A stretch of DNA of 64,000 bases from Secundilactobacillus kimchicus JCM 15530 (lineage in GTDB: Bacteria; Bacillota; Bacilli; Lactobacillales; Lactobacillaceae). This document shows positions 45,314-55,100 of the stretch, piece by piece; within the stretch, counting starts at the first letter, position 1; each line of letters opens with the position of its first letter. A model generated the notes under the pieces. The model was not told the DNA's origin and made no database searches. It saw nothing but the letters and a program-made list of their open reading frames with translations. The stretch is taken from positions 40,632 to 104,631 of the forward strand of contig NZ_AZCX01000007.1 of the NCBI RefSeq assembly GCF_001433995.1, in the 5' to 3' direction. The position numbers and the translations under genes are program-made.

Positions 45314-45342
45314 ATCCTAACCGAGCATAGCCGGAAAGTCAA
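45314..45342 (-). promoter_or_regulatory. Promoter of serCA leader
   Basis: On the reverse strand TTGACT, 17 bases, TAGGAT, 27 bases before the leader peptide ATG. Confidence 0.65.
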
Positions 45343-45403
45343 CTTGTATTTCGAAAAATTGCAAAAGTATGAGATAATGACAAAAATGAATTTGGAGGCC
45401 ATC

Positions 45404-46033
45404 ATGACAGTTTTCTACTTGATTCGCCATGGTCAAACGACTGCAAATGTTCAAGGATTAAAGCAGGGGACCATTAATACCGCTATTACTCAGTTAACGG
45501 CGACGGGGATTTCCCAAGCAGAACGATTACATGATCAATTTGATTGGTCGTTTGCTAATCGGATTGTCGCCAGCCCACTTGATCGAACTCAGCAAACGGC
45601 TGCGATAGTGAATCAAACAGCCCAGCTACCAGTCGAGTTAGACGACCGATTGCTAGAAATCTCATACGGTAGTTGGGATGGTCAATCAAATGCAGCGCTC
45701 CAAGCACAACATCCCGATGTGTTTGACCCGGTATTAAACGATGTTTTGCCAACCTACGTGAATGCGGCACCAGATGGCGAGTCATTTGGCCATGTCATGG
45801 GGCGCGTTGATCATTTCATGCGGGATTTTGCCACTCAGGCACCGGATGAAGCCATTTTAGCCGTAACCCACGGATTTACCATCAAAGCGGCCGTCCTGAC
45901 AGCCCTTTCGTTGCCTGAAACCGTGCCGTTACCCGAACCCATGAACACGTCGGTGACTAAGATTAGTTTTGAGCCGCAGTCTCAGCAGTATTACTTATGG
46001 TATTACAATCGGTTTGACGCTTCTAGTTACTAA
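45404..46033 (+). CDS. Histidine phosphatase (phosphoglycerate mutase-like)
   Basis: A 209-aa phosphatase with the RHG motif YLIRHGQTTANVQG at residues 4-17, a second Arg in SPLDRTQQTA, and VTHGFTIKA. It is a member of the broad histidine phosphatase family; the substrate is unknown. The ATG at 45404 follows TTGGAGG. Confidence 0.87.
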   Translation: MTVFYLIRHGQTTANVQGLKQGTINTAITQLTATGISQAERLHDQFDWSFANRIVASPLDRTQQTAAIVNQTAQLPVELDDRLLEISYGSWDGQSNAALQAQHPDVFDPVLNDVLPTYVNAAPDGESFGHVMGRVDHFMRDFATQAPDEAILAVTHGFTIKAAVLTALSLPETVPLPEPMNTSVTKISFEPQSQQYYLWYYNRFDASSY

Positions 46034-46054
46034 TCCAGTCAGCACGTCGCAATT

Positions 46055-46075
46055 GAGCCAGATGGCTCTTTTTTT
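46055..46075 (+). terminator. Terminator after the phosphatase
   Basis: GAGCCA/TGGCTC hairpin followed by eight or more T. Confidence 0.8.
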
Positions 46076-46285
46076 GTAAATTTTAATATTTGACAGATCG
46101 ACCCTAAATGTAATAATACCAAGGGTTTTCGGCTATGATTTTTGCAAATAAAACATATTGATAGTTTTGTATGGAAATTATCAGGAAATATTGGTACCAT
46201 TAGGAGGATTGGAGAGGTACGCGCCTTGACCAATCTTGAAATAGTCATTGCTATTTTAAGCGTTGATGCGACTGGTGAAAGTTTT

Positions 46286-46460
46286 TTGTCACTATCGGTT
46301 GAATATTTGTTGCCACTGAAGTCAAATAGGTTGTCGCTCAAGTCAATTTGTTGTTGCTAATTAGGATTATTTGGTTGTCACTTAGGTCTATTCGTTATTG
46401 TTGTCAGAATTTGTCCGTTACTAGGGATTTCTTTGTTGTCACTCTGTTTTTTTGTCTGTT
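46286..46460 (+). repeat. Degenerate direct repeats in the 5' region of the first surface-protein gene
   Basis: Copies of a TTGYCRCT-type motif begin at 46286, 46310, 46331, 46354, 46375, 46401 and 46436, mostly 21-26 bases apart. The clearest copies read TTGTCGCTCAAGTCAATTTG and TTGTCACTTAGGTCTATTCG. The 46078-46589 gap holds no gene I can support. It probably contains the promoter and a long leader; the repeats could be regulator sites. Confidence 0.5.
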
Positions 46461-46589
46461 GCTTTGTTTTGATGAGGTTATTGTGGCCCTAGGGTCGCTG
46501 GCATTTTTGTTTATCGCACTTGGTTTGGGGCAATTTGCCCACTTAAAGTTTCATTATTTGATATTGAAAGGAGGTGAAAACAACACGTT

Positions 46590-49500
46590 ATGGAAAAGAT
46601 CTCTAAGAAAACAAACAAACGGTTGATTGTCGGCGTTGCATCAGTTATTTTAATGGCGCCTTTGATGGCTAACTCAGCAGTTGAATCATGGCTGGGAACC
46701 GTGACAACGGCCTCTGCTTCGACCTCAAGGACGGCACTTGATCAGGTTAATCTTGCAGCTCGAAAGGCCTTTGCTCCAGAGCGAAAGGTCAATCAGTTAG
46801 TGACATCGTCGATTAGAAAGACGCATGGGGTCCCAGTGCTTAATGTGACCGTGCGAGCTTCGAAGCAGAACTACGTTAAAAAGGGCGATCGAATCACATA
46901 CCGGTTTAGCGCCAAAAACGTTGATTTAAGTCAGCTAAAGGCCAGCAGTTCGAAGCACCTACCGTTCACTTACAAAAAGGTGAACAATCGTGAACTTCAA
47001 CTGACGTTTAACAAGGCGCTGAATCGTGGTCAATTTGCCCAGGCGTTTGCCATTCCAACGCGGAATGTCACGTCCCTGACTAAGGTAATGGCGTCGTTTG
47101 ATGACCATGTTTTAGCTATCGGACATAATCGCATCCAATCACGGTACGTCGCACCAAAGGTTGTCGAGACAACGACACCAACGGCCACGACTCAGGCGGC
47201 CCAACAGACGCAGGAGACGGCCTCCCAGCAGCAAGTGACTTCAACGGTGACAAGCACGTCAACAGTGCAGTCTCATACGGCGCAGCGAGTCGGGACAACG
47301 TCGGAAACGACACCGGTAGCTGCAACAACGCATCAGACGAAAGTGACGAACCAGCCGTCGACAACGACTAAGTCGGTCAAGGTTGCACCATCGTCCACAA
47401 CGTCAGTGACGGCTCAAGGGCGTGCCACAGTTTCTCCACAAAAGTCTGTTGAACGCCAAGTAAGTGCGCAAGATGCGTATAGTGCGGTGATGGATCGAAC
47501 CACTATTTCGGTGGGTGACAACGCTGGCTCAGAAACGGGCACGTCGTCAGCAACTACGACTGATTCAGCCGCAACTACTGCAACGAGCGTCACCGATGGG
47601 ACAACAGCCAGCTCACAAGCGTCGACAACTAGTGCAACGACGAGTGCTACAACGACCTCGACGTCAAGCCAAGGACAGACGGTTGATAAGTCAACTGATT
47701 CAACAGGTTCAGCGTCGACGACCACGGCACCTTCAGCAAGTTCAACGACTACGAACGACACTACGGTGACAACGGTTCCAACTCAGACGGTTAAAACGGC
47801 TGAGACGACACTTAAGCAGTATATGACCAGTGCTGATGAAACGACTAGCGACAGTACAACAACGGTAGCTAACAGCCAGAATACGGCAGTTCAGACACCC
47901 GCTCAGGAGCCAGTTCAAGAAACGACTGCTACTACTGACCAGACTAGCCAGCAGCAGGCAGTCCCAACGACGGCTACTGCAGCAAGTTCGACAGTGAGTG
48001 ACCAGACGCAGACTGGGGAATCGTCCCAGACTGATTCTTTGAGCACTCAAGGGGAGCAACTATTTGAAACCATTCGGCATCAGGTGATGACGAAAACGGC
48101 GAGCGCCACTTCAATGGAACAGGCGGAGATAACAAAGGCCTTACCATGGATCTGGCAAAATATTGCCCAACGCACAACCGATGCGCTACTGGACAAGGGG
48201 CAAGTCTGGCAGTATCAGCTTCAATTAAGTTCCGGCCGCATGGCCCGAATTTCAATTGACGGCCGACCGATGACTACCGATACGACTTCATTGGATGCCA
48301 ATATGCCGGCGTTATTAAAGTCGCTAGGGGATCAATCGACACCGGGAATGTTTGACGATGCTGTTGATTTGGATGTCCTTAAAGAGTCTGAACTATACAA
48401 GGTATTAACTAACTTGCAGACCGCAAATTCCACGGGAACGAACGGTTTATTTAGTGCGCTATCAAGTTGGATAACTCATCCTCAAGAGATGGAAACGTTA
48501 ATGACGTTGAGTAATCCATCGAAAGCAAATGAATATGCCATGACATCAGGTCTATTTAGTCTAGTCGGCAGTGTCATTCAACCAATCATTGGAATTGGGG
48601 CGGTTGTCCTACCCGTTGTATTGGGCGCGACAGCTGTTATTGGGGCAGTCGTTGCTTCTATCGGGGTTGCATTAAGTGGGGTACTCGCCACAGCCGGTCT
48701 ATTGATTGGCGGCACCATCGCATTACTATCAATCATTCCAGTGACCATTGCGGCCGTTATCGTGATTACTCATCCAATCGTGACGCTGGCTGTGTTAGCT
48801 GGTTTAGCGATTACAGCAGTCGCAGTGACGGCAACTGTTGCAGCCGTTGCGACGGTTTCAGCTGCCATTGTAGCCGGAATTTCTGCTTTGATCGCAGTAC
48901 CTGTCGCCCTTGGTGTCATGAGTGTTCTAGCATTACCCGTCTTTTTGGCTGGCCATTGGCTTTCAGATATTTCAACTATGAATCTGACAACAACTTTGCG
49001 ACAACTACTGAAGATGGCAGCACCGATGACGGTTAACCGATTGACGACTGGTCACATCACCTTAGCAACTACCAAAGTAACGTTGGGGAACGTTATGAAC
49101 AGTGTGATGATGGTTAAACCGGCCTCGTTTGGGTTGAATGCGAACTTTATTAAAGCCACCCTACCTAGTCTTTTTGCTGGTTTAGCAGCAGCTCTTTCAA
49201 CGAAGGCCCTGTCTTCGGAATTGACGACCGAGTTAGGCCGTGGGGCAGTCTTTAATGCGGCTTTTAGAAGTACGCCGTTTAAGACCATGATGCAAGTTAC
49301 TCATTCGGTAAACGCTGCATTGACGCCAGGCGTTACGCTGGGACTAGGCTTTAGTCCACTGATTTTGGCTGGCGTGACCTTTATGTTAATTGCGCTTGTC
49401 CCACTGGCTGCGTTTGCCTTAAAACGCATGTTAGCGGCAAGTCGAACACTTGCAACAATGAGTCAGGTGATGGGCCAACTACTAGCTGGTGGGCGTCCTA

Positions 49501-50315
49501 CTTTAAAGAAAGCTGGATTAGCTGAGTCGGCTGTTTTGGCTTACATTCGTCGCGCTGGTTCATTATTAGCAACCAAATTTGGGCCACTTGGCATTCGAGT
49601 TATGGTTGGCACGACACTATTGCGCGTTATTTCGTTAGCAATGGTTGTATTTGGCACGCCGTTTAAAGCAATTCACTTATTCAACCGTTTGTTGCGGGAC
49701 ACTGTCTTTGGGACGGTTAACGTTCTTACTGATTTGATCGGTTTTGCCATGAATGGCATGACTAACACGTTACATCAAGTACATAACATGATTGCCCCTA
49801 CGGTAGCTGTCGAAGTTGCTGCCGCGGAATTCGGCATTCTGCAAACTGCTAATGTTAAGCACTTGATGGGTAACCTGTTAGGTTCTTTAACCCGATCAAT
49901 AGGTGAAATCAGTAGCTTAACGTTGGCGGTCACATATCTCTTAGCACATGTTGTGCAAGAGCAAAATCCAAGTGCAATGGCTGTTGCCATTGTTTCCTTG
50001 GCCAGTTTCATTATCTTAGTAGTTCTGGCGGCCTTAGCATGGCGTCGATTGAGACAACTTGCTGTGCTGGCTAACCACCTTACAAATTATCTGGGGGTAA
50101 GGACGGCAGCTAATGGTCGCCAATCCAGCACGTTAGCCAACTCATTGGGGATGAGTGTGGTTTCTTTCAGTCGTGCAAAAAACGTCACCGTTGGTGCTTT
50201 TACTGGCGACCAACCAACCGTGTTGAGTGGGGACTTAACCGGTGGTCGTTTCGGTATTCGCGCACGGTTTATGCGTCAAAATTTCATAGCGTTAGTAAAC
50301 AACTCACTGGGATAA
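46590..50315 (+). CDS. Large surface/membrane protein, hydrophobic C-terminus (family paralogue 1)
   Basis: A 1241-aa protein I do not recognise. Order: basic signal-like N-terminus (1-45; RLIVGVASVILMAPLMANSA); a conserved domain (~75-185) with YRFSAKNVDLSQLKASS and SFDDHVLAIGHN; a Thr/Ser/Gln-rich linker (~190-490); a second conserved domain (~490-620) with ARISIDGRP and STPGMFDDAVDLD; then a highly hydrophobic part (~645-1190), Ala/Val/Leu/Ile/Gly-rich with many possible membrane segments. All conserved parts recur in the gene at 52123. AAAGGAGGTG lies unusually far (about 15 bases) before the ATG. No LPXTG anchor is seen. Function unknown. Confidence 0.85.
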   Translation: MEKISKKTNKRLIVGVASVILMAPLMANSAVESWLGTVTTASASTSRTALDQVNLAARKAFAPERKVNQLVTSSIRKTHGVPVLNVTVRASKQNYVKKGDRITYRFSAKNVDLSQLKASSSKHLPFTYKKVNNRELQLTFNKALNRGQFAQAFAIPTRNVTSLTKVMASFDDHVLAIGHNRIQSRYVAPKVVETTTPTATTQAAQQTQETASQQQVTSTVTSTSTVQSHTAQRVGTTSETTPVAATTHQTKVTNQPSTTTKSVKVAPSSTTSVTAQGRATVSPQKSVERQVSAQDAYSAVMDRTTISVGDNAGSETGTSSATTTDSAATTATSVTDGTTASSQASTTSATTSATTTSTSSQGQTVDKSTDSTGSASTTTAPSASSTTTNDTTVTTVPTQTVKTAETTLKQYMTSADETTSDSTTTVANSQNTAVQTPAQEPVQETTATTDQTSQQQAVPTTATAASSTVSDQTQTGESSQTDSLSTQGEQLFETIRHQVMTKTASATSMEQAEITKALPWIWQNIAQRTTDALLDKGQVWQYQLQLSSGRMARISIDGRPMTTDTTSLDANMPALLKSLGDQSTPGMFDDAVDLDVLKESELYKVLTNLQTANSTGTNGLFSALSSWITHPQEMETLMTLSNPSKANEYAMTSGLFSLVGSVIQPIIGIGAVVLPVVLGATAVIGAVVASIGVALSGVLATAGLLIGGTIALLSIIPVTIAAVIVITHPIVTLAVLAGLAITAVAVTATVAAVATVSAAIVAGISALIAVPVALGVMSVLALPVFLAGHWLSDISTMNLTTTLRQLLKMAAPMTVNRLTTGHITLATTKVTLGNVMNSVMMVKPASFGLNANFIKATLPSLFAGLAAALSTKALSSELTTELGRGAVFNAAFRSTPFKTMMQVTHSVNAALTPGVTLGLGFSPLILAGVTFMLIALVPLAAFALKRMLAASRTLATMSQVMGQLLAGGRPTLKKAGLAESAVLAYIRRAGSLLATKFGPLGIRVMVGTTLLRVISLAMVVFGTPFKAIHLFNRLLRDTVFGTVNVLTDLIGFAMNGMTNTLHQVHNMIAPTVAVEVAAAEFGILQTANVKHLMGNLLGSLTRSIGEISSLTLAVTYLLAHVVQEQNPSAMAVAIVSLASFIILVVLAALAWRRLRQLAVLANHLTNYLGVRTAANGRQSSTLANSLGMSVVSFSRAKNVTVGAFTGDQPTVLSGDLTGGRFGIRARFMRQNFIALVNNSLG

Positions 50316-50398
50316 CCATTGAGTTCATTTTGCGTGCTTTGAAATTGTTTCAACCTATTTCTATGATGACTTGATGACGGCTTATCGCCTATGAGAAT

Positions 50399-50420
50399 GG
50401 TATGGTTGGGGAACCATACC
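50399..50420. other. Perfect hairpin of unknown role
   Basis: GGTATGGTT-GGGG-AACCATACC, nine pairs, no T run on either side. It lies 84 bases after the 1241-aa protein. The rest of 50316-50731 has no supported gene or terminator. Confidence 0.4.
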
Positions 50421-50731
50421 AGCTAATTTAACAACAAGACTTGACGTTGTTTGGCCAATTGGCTATCACTAGTTCGTATAAAAAGAAGCTCGATGCTTCA
50501 GTTGTTCTCCTGGGGAGGAGCGCAACACTAAGTGTTCGTTAGAGATTTCTGGGGAAAACGGACACAACGCGTTATGGCACCTAGTTGAGGCGAATATGAG
50601 ATTAACCATTTCACTCATTTCGCTAATTTAAGTAGCGCAGGCAGTGGGAATCCCGTTCTGACGAAACGTCATGAATGTGACTAGCTGGGGAGCTAATACC
50701 ACTGTTATGTTGATTGACATGACAAATAATG

Positions 50732-50775
50732 AAAAAGCCGATTCGCTTGCTTCGGGAGCAGCGAATCGGCTTTTT
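50732..50775. terminator. Bidirectional terminator
   Basis: AAAAAGCCGATTCGCT pairs with AGCGAATCGGCTTTTT, usable on both strands, between the surface-protein gene and the convergent secreted-protein gene. Confidence 0.85.
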
Positions 50776-50785
50776 CGTGATAGTC

Positions 50786-50818
50786 AAAACCCCGCGAGGC
50801 TTGATGGCCTTCGCGGGG
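50786..50818 (-). terminator. Terminator of the secreted-protein gene
   Basis: CCCCGCGA pairs with TCGCGGGG; TTTTGA follows on the reverse strand. Confidence 0.7.
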
Positions 50819-50824
50819 CAGAAA

Positions 50825-51544
50825 TTAAACGTTGTAGTTAAAGTTTTTGATGACTTGCTTGACACCCTTATCAGCAGCACTGTCGACCGTTGACTTAATT
50901 TTAGCCTGTGTGGTGGCATCTGTTTTAGGGTCCGCTACCTTTTTGCCAGCAGCTAATGCTTCTTGGTACTGTTTTTCAACGTTAGCGTTAACTTGCTTGG
51001 TATAAGTTTTTGTTAGCGCATCTCGCGTCCACTCGTTGGTCAGTTTCGTGGCTGGCGAGCTACTTGTTCTGGTGAAACGGTAAGCCGTTCCACTCGTACT
51101 TGGTAGTTTGCCAGTGCTATATGATTTTAGCTTGACCGTAAATTGTGTAGCCGACTGCTTTTTAATGTAGAAACTATAGTTTGTTTTTGAGAGCTTTCCC
51201 TTTGAGTTAGCGGTCTTAACCGTAAATTTAAGGGTGCGCTTGTCTTTGCTTTGGCTAGCCAACTTAGTTGGTACAGCGACCATGACGGTTGGCTTTTTGA
51301 AGTCACCAAAAATCAAGACTCGTTGGATCCCTTTAGATGATTGCAAATACTTCCAGTGGAAAGCATACCCGGCTTTCGTGCTGGAATAATACCCTGTTAG
51401 GCCTGCTGTTTGGGACGCTGAGAAGGTTTTGGATGATGCAGCCTGAGTCTGAGTAGGATGGCTGGCTAAACTGACGAATCCTAGTGATAACGTCGCTGCT
51501 GCAACTAGGAACAGGTGACGCCTTTTTGCGTTTGTTTTAAACAT
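50825..51544 (-). CDS. Secreted protein of unknown function
   Basis: A 239-aa basic exported protein. The signal peptide is residues 1-35 (LFLVAAATLSLGFVSLASHP, then TQTQAAS). The mature part is Lys/Thr/Ser-rich and beta-like to about residue 165, then helical with Lys/Ala repeats. No known motif. It sits between two paralogous surface genes on the opposite strand, and may be functionally linked (inference). Confidence 0.78.
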   Translation of the reverse strand: MFKTNAKRRHLFLVAAATLSLGFVSLASHPTQTQAASSKTFSASQTAGLTGYYSSTKAGYAFHWKYLQSSKGIQRVLIFGDFKKPTVMVAVPTKLASQSKDKRTLKFTVKTANSKGKLSKTNYSFYIKKQSATQFTVKLKSYSTGKLPSTSGTAYRFTRTSSSPATKLTNEWTRDALTKTYTKQVNANVEKQYQEALAAGKKVADPKTDATTQAKIKSTVDSAADKGVKQVIKNFNYNV

Positions 51545-51744
51545 AATAGAACTCCCCCGAAATTATTTAATGGTACCATTAACCACTTCATTCTACCACG
51601 CAATTTTGGAAATGCGAAAATAATTTTCATTTCATAAATTGCGGGTGGTCCGTCAAATTATGAATAAGCCGGTGATTCGGCGTTTTCGTTCTTTAATACA
51701 CAGTTCAACTTTTTCTGTGTATAGATAGGGGGAGCCGGACTCTG

Positions 51745-51750
51745 TATAAT
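51745..51750 (+). promoter_or_regulatory. Candidate -10 box of the giant gene
   Basis: A perfect TATAAT, about 370 bases before the giant gene; no convincing -35 at the usual distance. If used, the transcript has a leader of about 365 bases. Confidence 0.4.
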
Positions 51751-51805
51751 GAGAATAGTTAAATAACATCCTTTGTTATTTGGCTGGTTTCAATCTTCTG
51801 ATGAG

Positions 51806-52000
51806 GTGGCACTCTCAGGAGGGCGAGATCGTTGCTACGTCGCTAAGTCATTCGGTTTGTTCGGTCATTGTTGAAAGTTTGATTGGCACTAAACGTATTC
51901 GGTTTGCTGATGTTGAAGGGTTTAAAATTTGTTGGTACTTTAGTCAAATTGTCGTCGCCCGTTTTTTTTGGTCACTTAACTCATTCGGTTTGCCACGTCA
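51806..52000 (+). repeat. Degenerate direct repeats in the 5' region of the giant gene
   Basis: Related copies include GTCGCTAAGTCATTCGGTTT (51839), TTGGCACTAAACGTATTCGG (51883) and TTGGTCACTTAACTCATTCG (51968). They resemble the repeats at 46286-46460. The segment 51545-52122 otherwise has no gene; short ORFs here lack ribosome sites. Confidence 0.5.
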
Positions 52001-52122
52001 CTCACGATGGGGAGTTTGAACTGTTTATTTATCATCTGATAGGCGCTTGGCGCTTTTTAAAAGAATGAAGCAGCTGCTCTTCGTCTCAAAACTAAAAGGA
52101 AAGGAAGTGAATTCAATACGTT

Positions 52123-55100
52123 ATGAAAAAGCTAACTAAGAAACGTGGTAGACAACTCATTGTCGGCTTATCAGCAACGGTCTTAATGACACCGCTGATT
52201 ACAAGTTCTGCAGTGGAGGCCTACCTTGGTGCGGAAAGCATTGTTAATGCTGCGGCTAAGAACAAGAAGTTAAAAGACCCGAAAAAGGGTGTGACTAACG
52301 CGACGACGCCTGACCGGAATACGAACAAGTTGATCAAATCAACCATTAAGTATTCTCACAAGGTGCCGGTGTTAGACGTTTCCGTTCGGCCCTCTGATAT
52401 CAACTTTGTCAAAAAGGGTGAAACGATCACTTACACATTCAGTGATAAGAACGTTAATTTGAAACACCTGCAAGCCAGCAAATCAGACAACCTACCGTTT
52501 AGCTATAAAAAGTTAAGCAGTACGAAGCTGCAACTGACCTTTAAAAAGTCATTAACTTCTGGTGCTTATAGTCAAGCATTCGCTATTCCAACCAAAAACG
52601 TCAAAATGACGACGAAAGCAAAAGCGCAATTTGATGATCACGTTTTAGCTATTGGTCACAACTCGATTAAGTCAGTTCGTCAAGCAACGTCGAAGAAGAC
52701 TCAGAGTCAAAATCAGCAGCAACAGCAAAATGGTAATTCGCAACAGACGCAACAACCGGGTACCCAGCAACAAGGGACTACCCAGTCGAATGGCTCGGCA
52801 AGCCAAACGACGAGTCGCGCTGCTGCAACACCAAATACTGCAGCTACTCAACAGACTCAAACGACGCCTTCGACCACGACTACGACGGCCGCTCAGTCGA
52901 CGCCGACCACGACCACACCATCAAGTACAGCATCAGCGGTCGCCCCGACGACTGGTTCAACAAGTGGTACGGCAACCACTGGTACGGCGACCACTGCTCA
53001 ACCAACCGCTACGGCAACGCAGCCTGCTGTGACGACGCCATCGACAACAAGTTCGACTACAACGCCAAGTTCAACAACGACTAGCACGACCGCGACTCCT
53101 GCGACGACGCAGTCAAGTTCAACAACGCCGGTAACGACAACTTCAACGACGGCACCATCAGCAAGCACCGCTTCGTCAACAACTAGTGTAACGGCTAATC
53201 AGGCAACCACTGCAACGCCGGCTACGCCAGCTACGCCAGTTGCAACCACTACGACAACTAGTTCGACTGTTAGCCAGTCGACACCAGCTGCAACGGTGTC
53301 ACAAACGACGTCAACGACCACTGCCACGACGAACTCAACGACGCAGCAAACGCAAACAAGTTCGTCTGACAACGTGTCTGCCACGGATGCTTATAATACC
53401 GTATTGAATCGGACGCAGATTACCCAGTCGTCAGAACCGACGACTGATGGTAATTCAACTTCGTCCGCGGGGTCTGGTAACGTCACATACGTTACGACCC
53501 CGGCTCCTGAAGCGAGTGATCCAACTGCTACGCTGAAGGAACAACTCCAATCCAGTCAAACAACGTCGACTAATACGACTGCAACGACGGATGCGGCAAC
53601 CACTAATACGGCTGCCCAAACGGTTGCAGGTTCAACTGAGTCAACCACTGCCACTGAAAATGCGGCTTCAAACGCTGTGAACCAAACAGCTAATACGGCT
53701 GCAACAACGGGGACAGCAACTGGTTCAACTCAGTCAACGACTTCGGACAAGACAGCGGTCAAAGCTGCTACGGCAACTGAAACTGCGGATAGTTCTGAAG
53801 GAACCGCACTGTTTAACAATATCCAAACGCAAATTAATGATAAGACTAGTTCCTGGGCAACTGCCACGGAACAGGGGGAGATTGTTAAAACACTCCCGTG
53901 GATCTTACATGATATTGCGGATAAGTTGCCTGACAGCCCAACTGGGAATGGTCAGATGTGGTACTACGAGATTCCGTTAACGACTGGTAAATATGCGCGC
54001 ATCACTATTGATGGACGCTCAAACACTGCAGATGCCTCTTCATTAGAAGCACAAATGCCAGCACTTCTCAAATCATTGGGAAAGGCTTCGACTCCAGGTA
54101 TGTTCGACGAAGCAGTCGACATGTCAACTTTGCAAAACTCATCGTTGTACAAGACGTTGGTTAAAATGCAAGGTAACGGAAACTCCAAAGGCATTAGCGC
54201 AATCGGCAACATGATCGGTGCCTTTTTCTCAAGTCCTAAAGACTTTTTGACTTTGATGAACTTGACTAAAGGAACTCAAAAGACCTCAAGCAACTCAATG
54301 CTCGGTGGCCTTGGATCAATGTTTGGCGGTAACTCGTTAATGTCAGGGATGTTCTCTGGTATCTCGAAACTCTTCTCAGGCGTTGGGAATTTCTTCGGAA
54401 AACTCTTTAATGTTAATAGTACGGTCGCAGCTGCTCCTGCAGCTTCAACTTTAGCTACTACTACATCACAAGCTGTTTCTGGAAAAGCATTGACTCCGGG
54501 TTCAATGACCGCGGCTACTTTAACAGCCCCAGTTACGATCCCAATGGCTCTATTATTGCCATTGCTTGCGCTGTCTATTTTTGTACTTCCTTTATTGATT
54601 GTGGGCGGAACTGCAGGCTTTTTGCTTGCTCCAATCACCATTAAAGTCGTTTTAGATACGACAATTTCACTCGTGGCAGCTAACCTTATCGCTGGCGCAC
54701 CACTCGTGTTCGTCGTAGCTCCGATCGTGCTTGGAATTGCTGCCATTGCATTTGTTGCATGGCACGCATTCAAGGCTGTGGTTAAGATTGGTATCGCCGT
54801 AGTAGTTGTAGGTTTACTTCTACTCAACATCCTTAACCCAATTGGTAATACTTTAGGCTTAATGACTCTGGGGGTTCTCTGGCTCGGTTATGAAACTCTG
54901 TCAGGTTTAGCTAAAGCTACCTTGGTTGCTATTGGTTTAGCACTTGGTGTGGTTGGATTAACCCTATTTGAAAACCACATTGTTATCCCATTGGCAGTCT
55001 TCATCGGACTACTGTTTGTCGTACCAGCAACATCATTCCTTGGCGGCCTGGCTGTCGCACTCTTGATTGCAGGTCCAACTGTCTTCATCGCAGCTCCATT

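Noticed and set aside
46348..46626. ORF of 92 codons before the 1241-aa gene
   Set aside because: No ribosome site, overlaps the repeats and the start of the real gene, and the AAAGGAGGTG site inside it serves the downstream ATG.
47414..47761. Val/Ser-rich reverse ORF in the first linker
   Set aside because: It is the complement of Thr/Ser repeats in the 1241-aa protein.
51780..52068. Short ORFs in the leader of the giant gene
   Set aside because: They lack ribosome sites and follow the degenerate repeats in different frames.
52652..53032. Arg-rich top-strand ORF of 126 codons
   Set aside because: It is the +1 frame of the Thr/Gln-rich linker of the giant gene; no ribosome site and composition explained by ACN/CAR codons.
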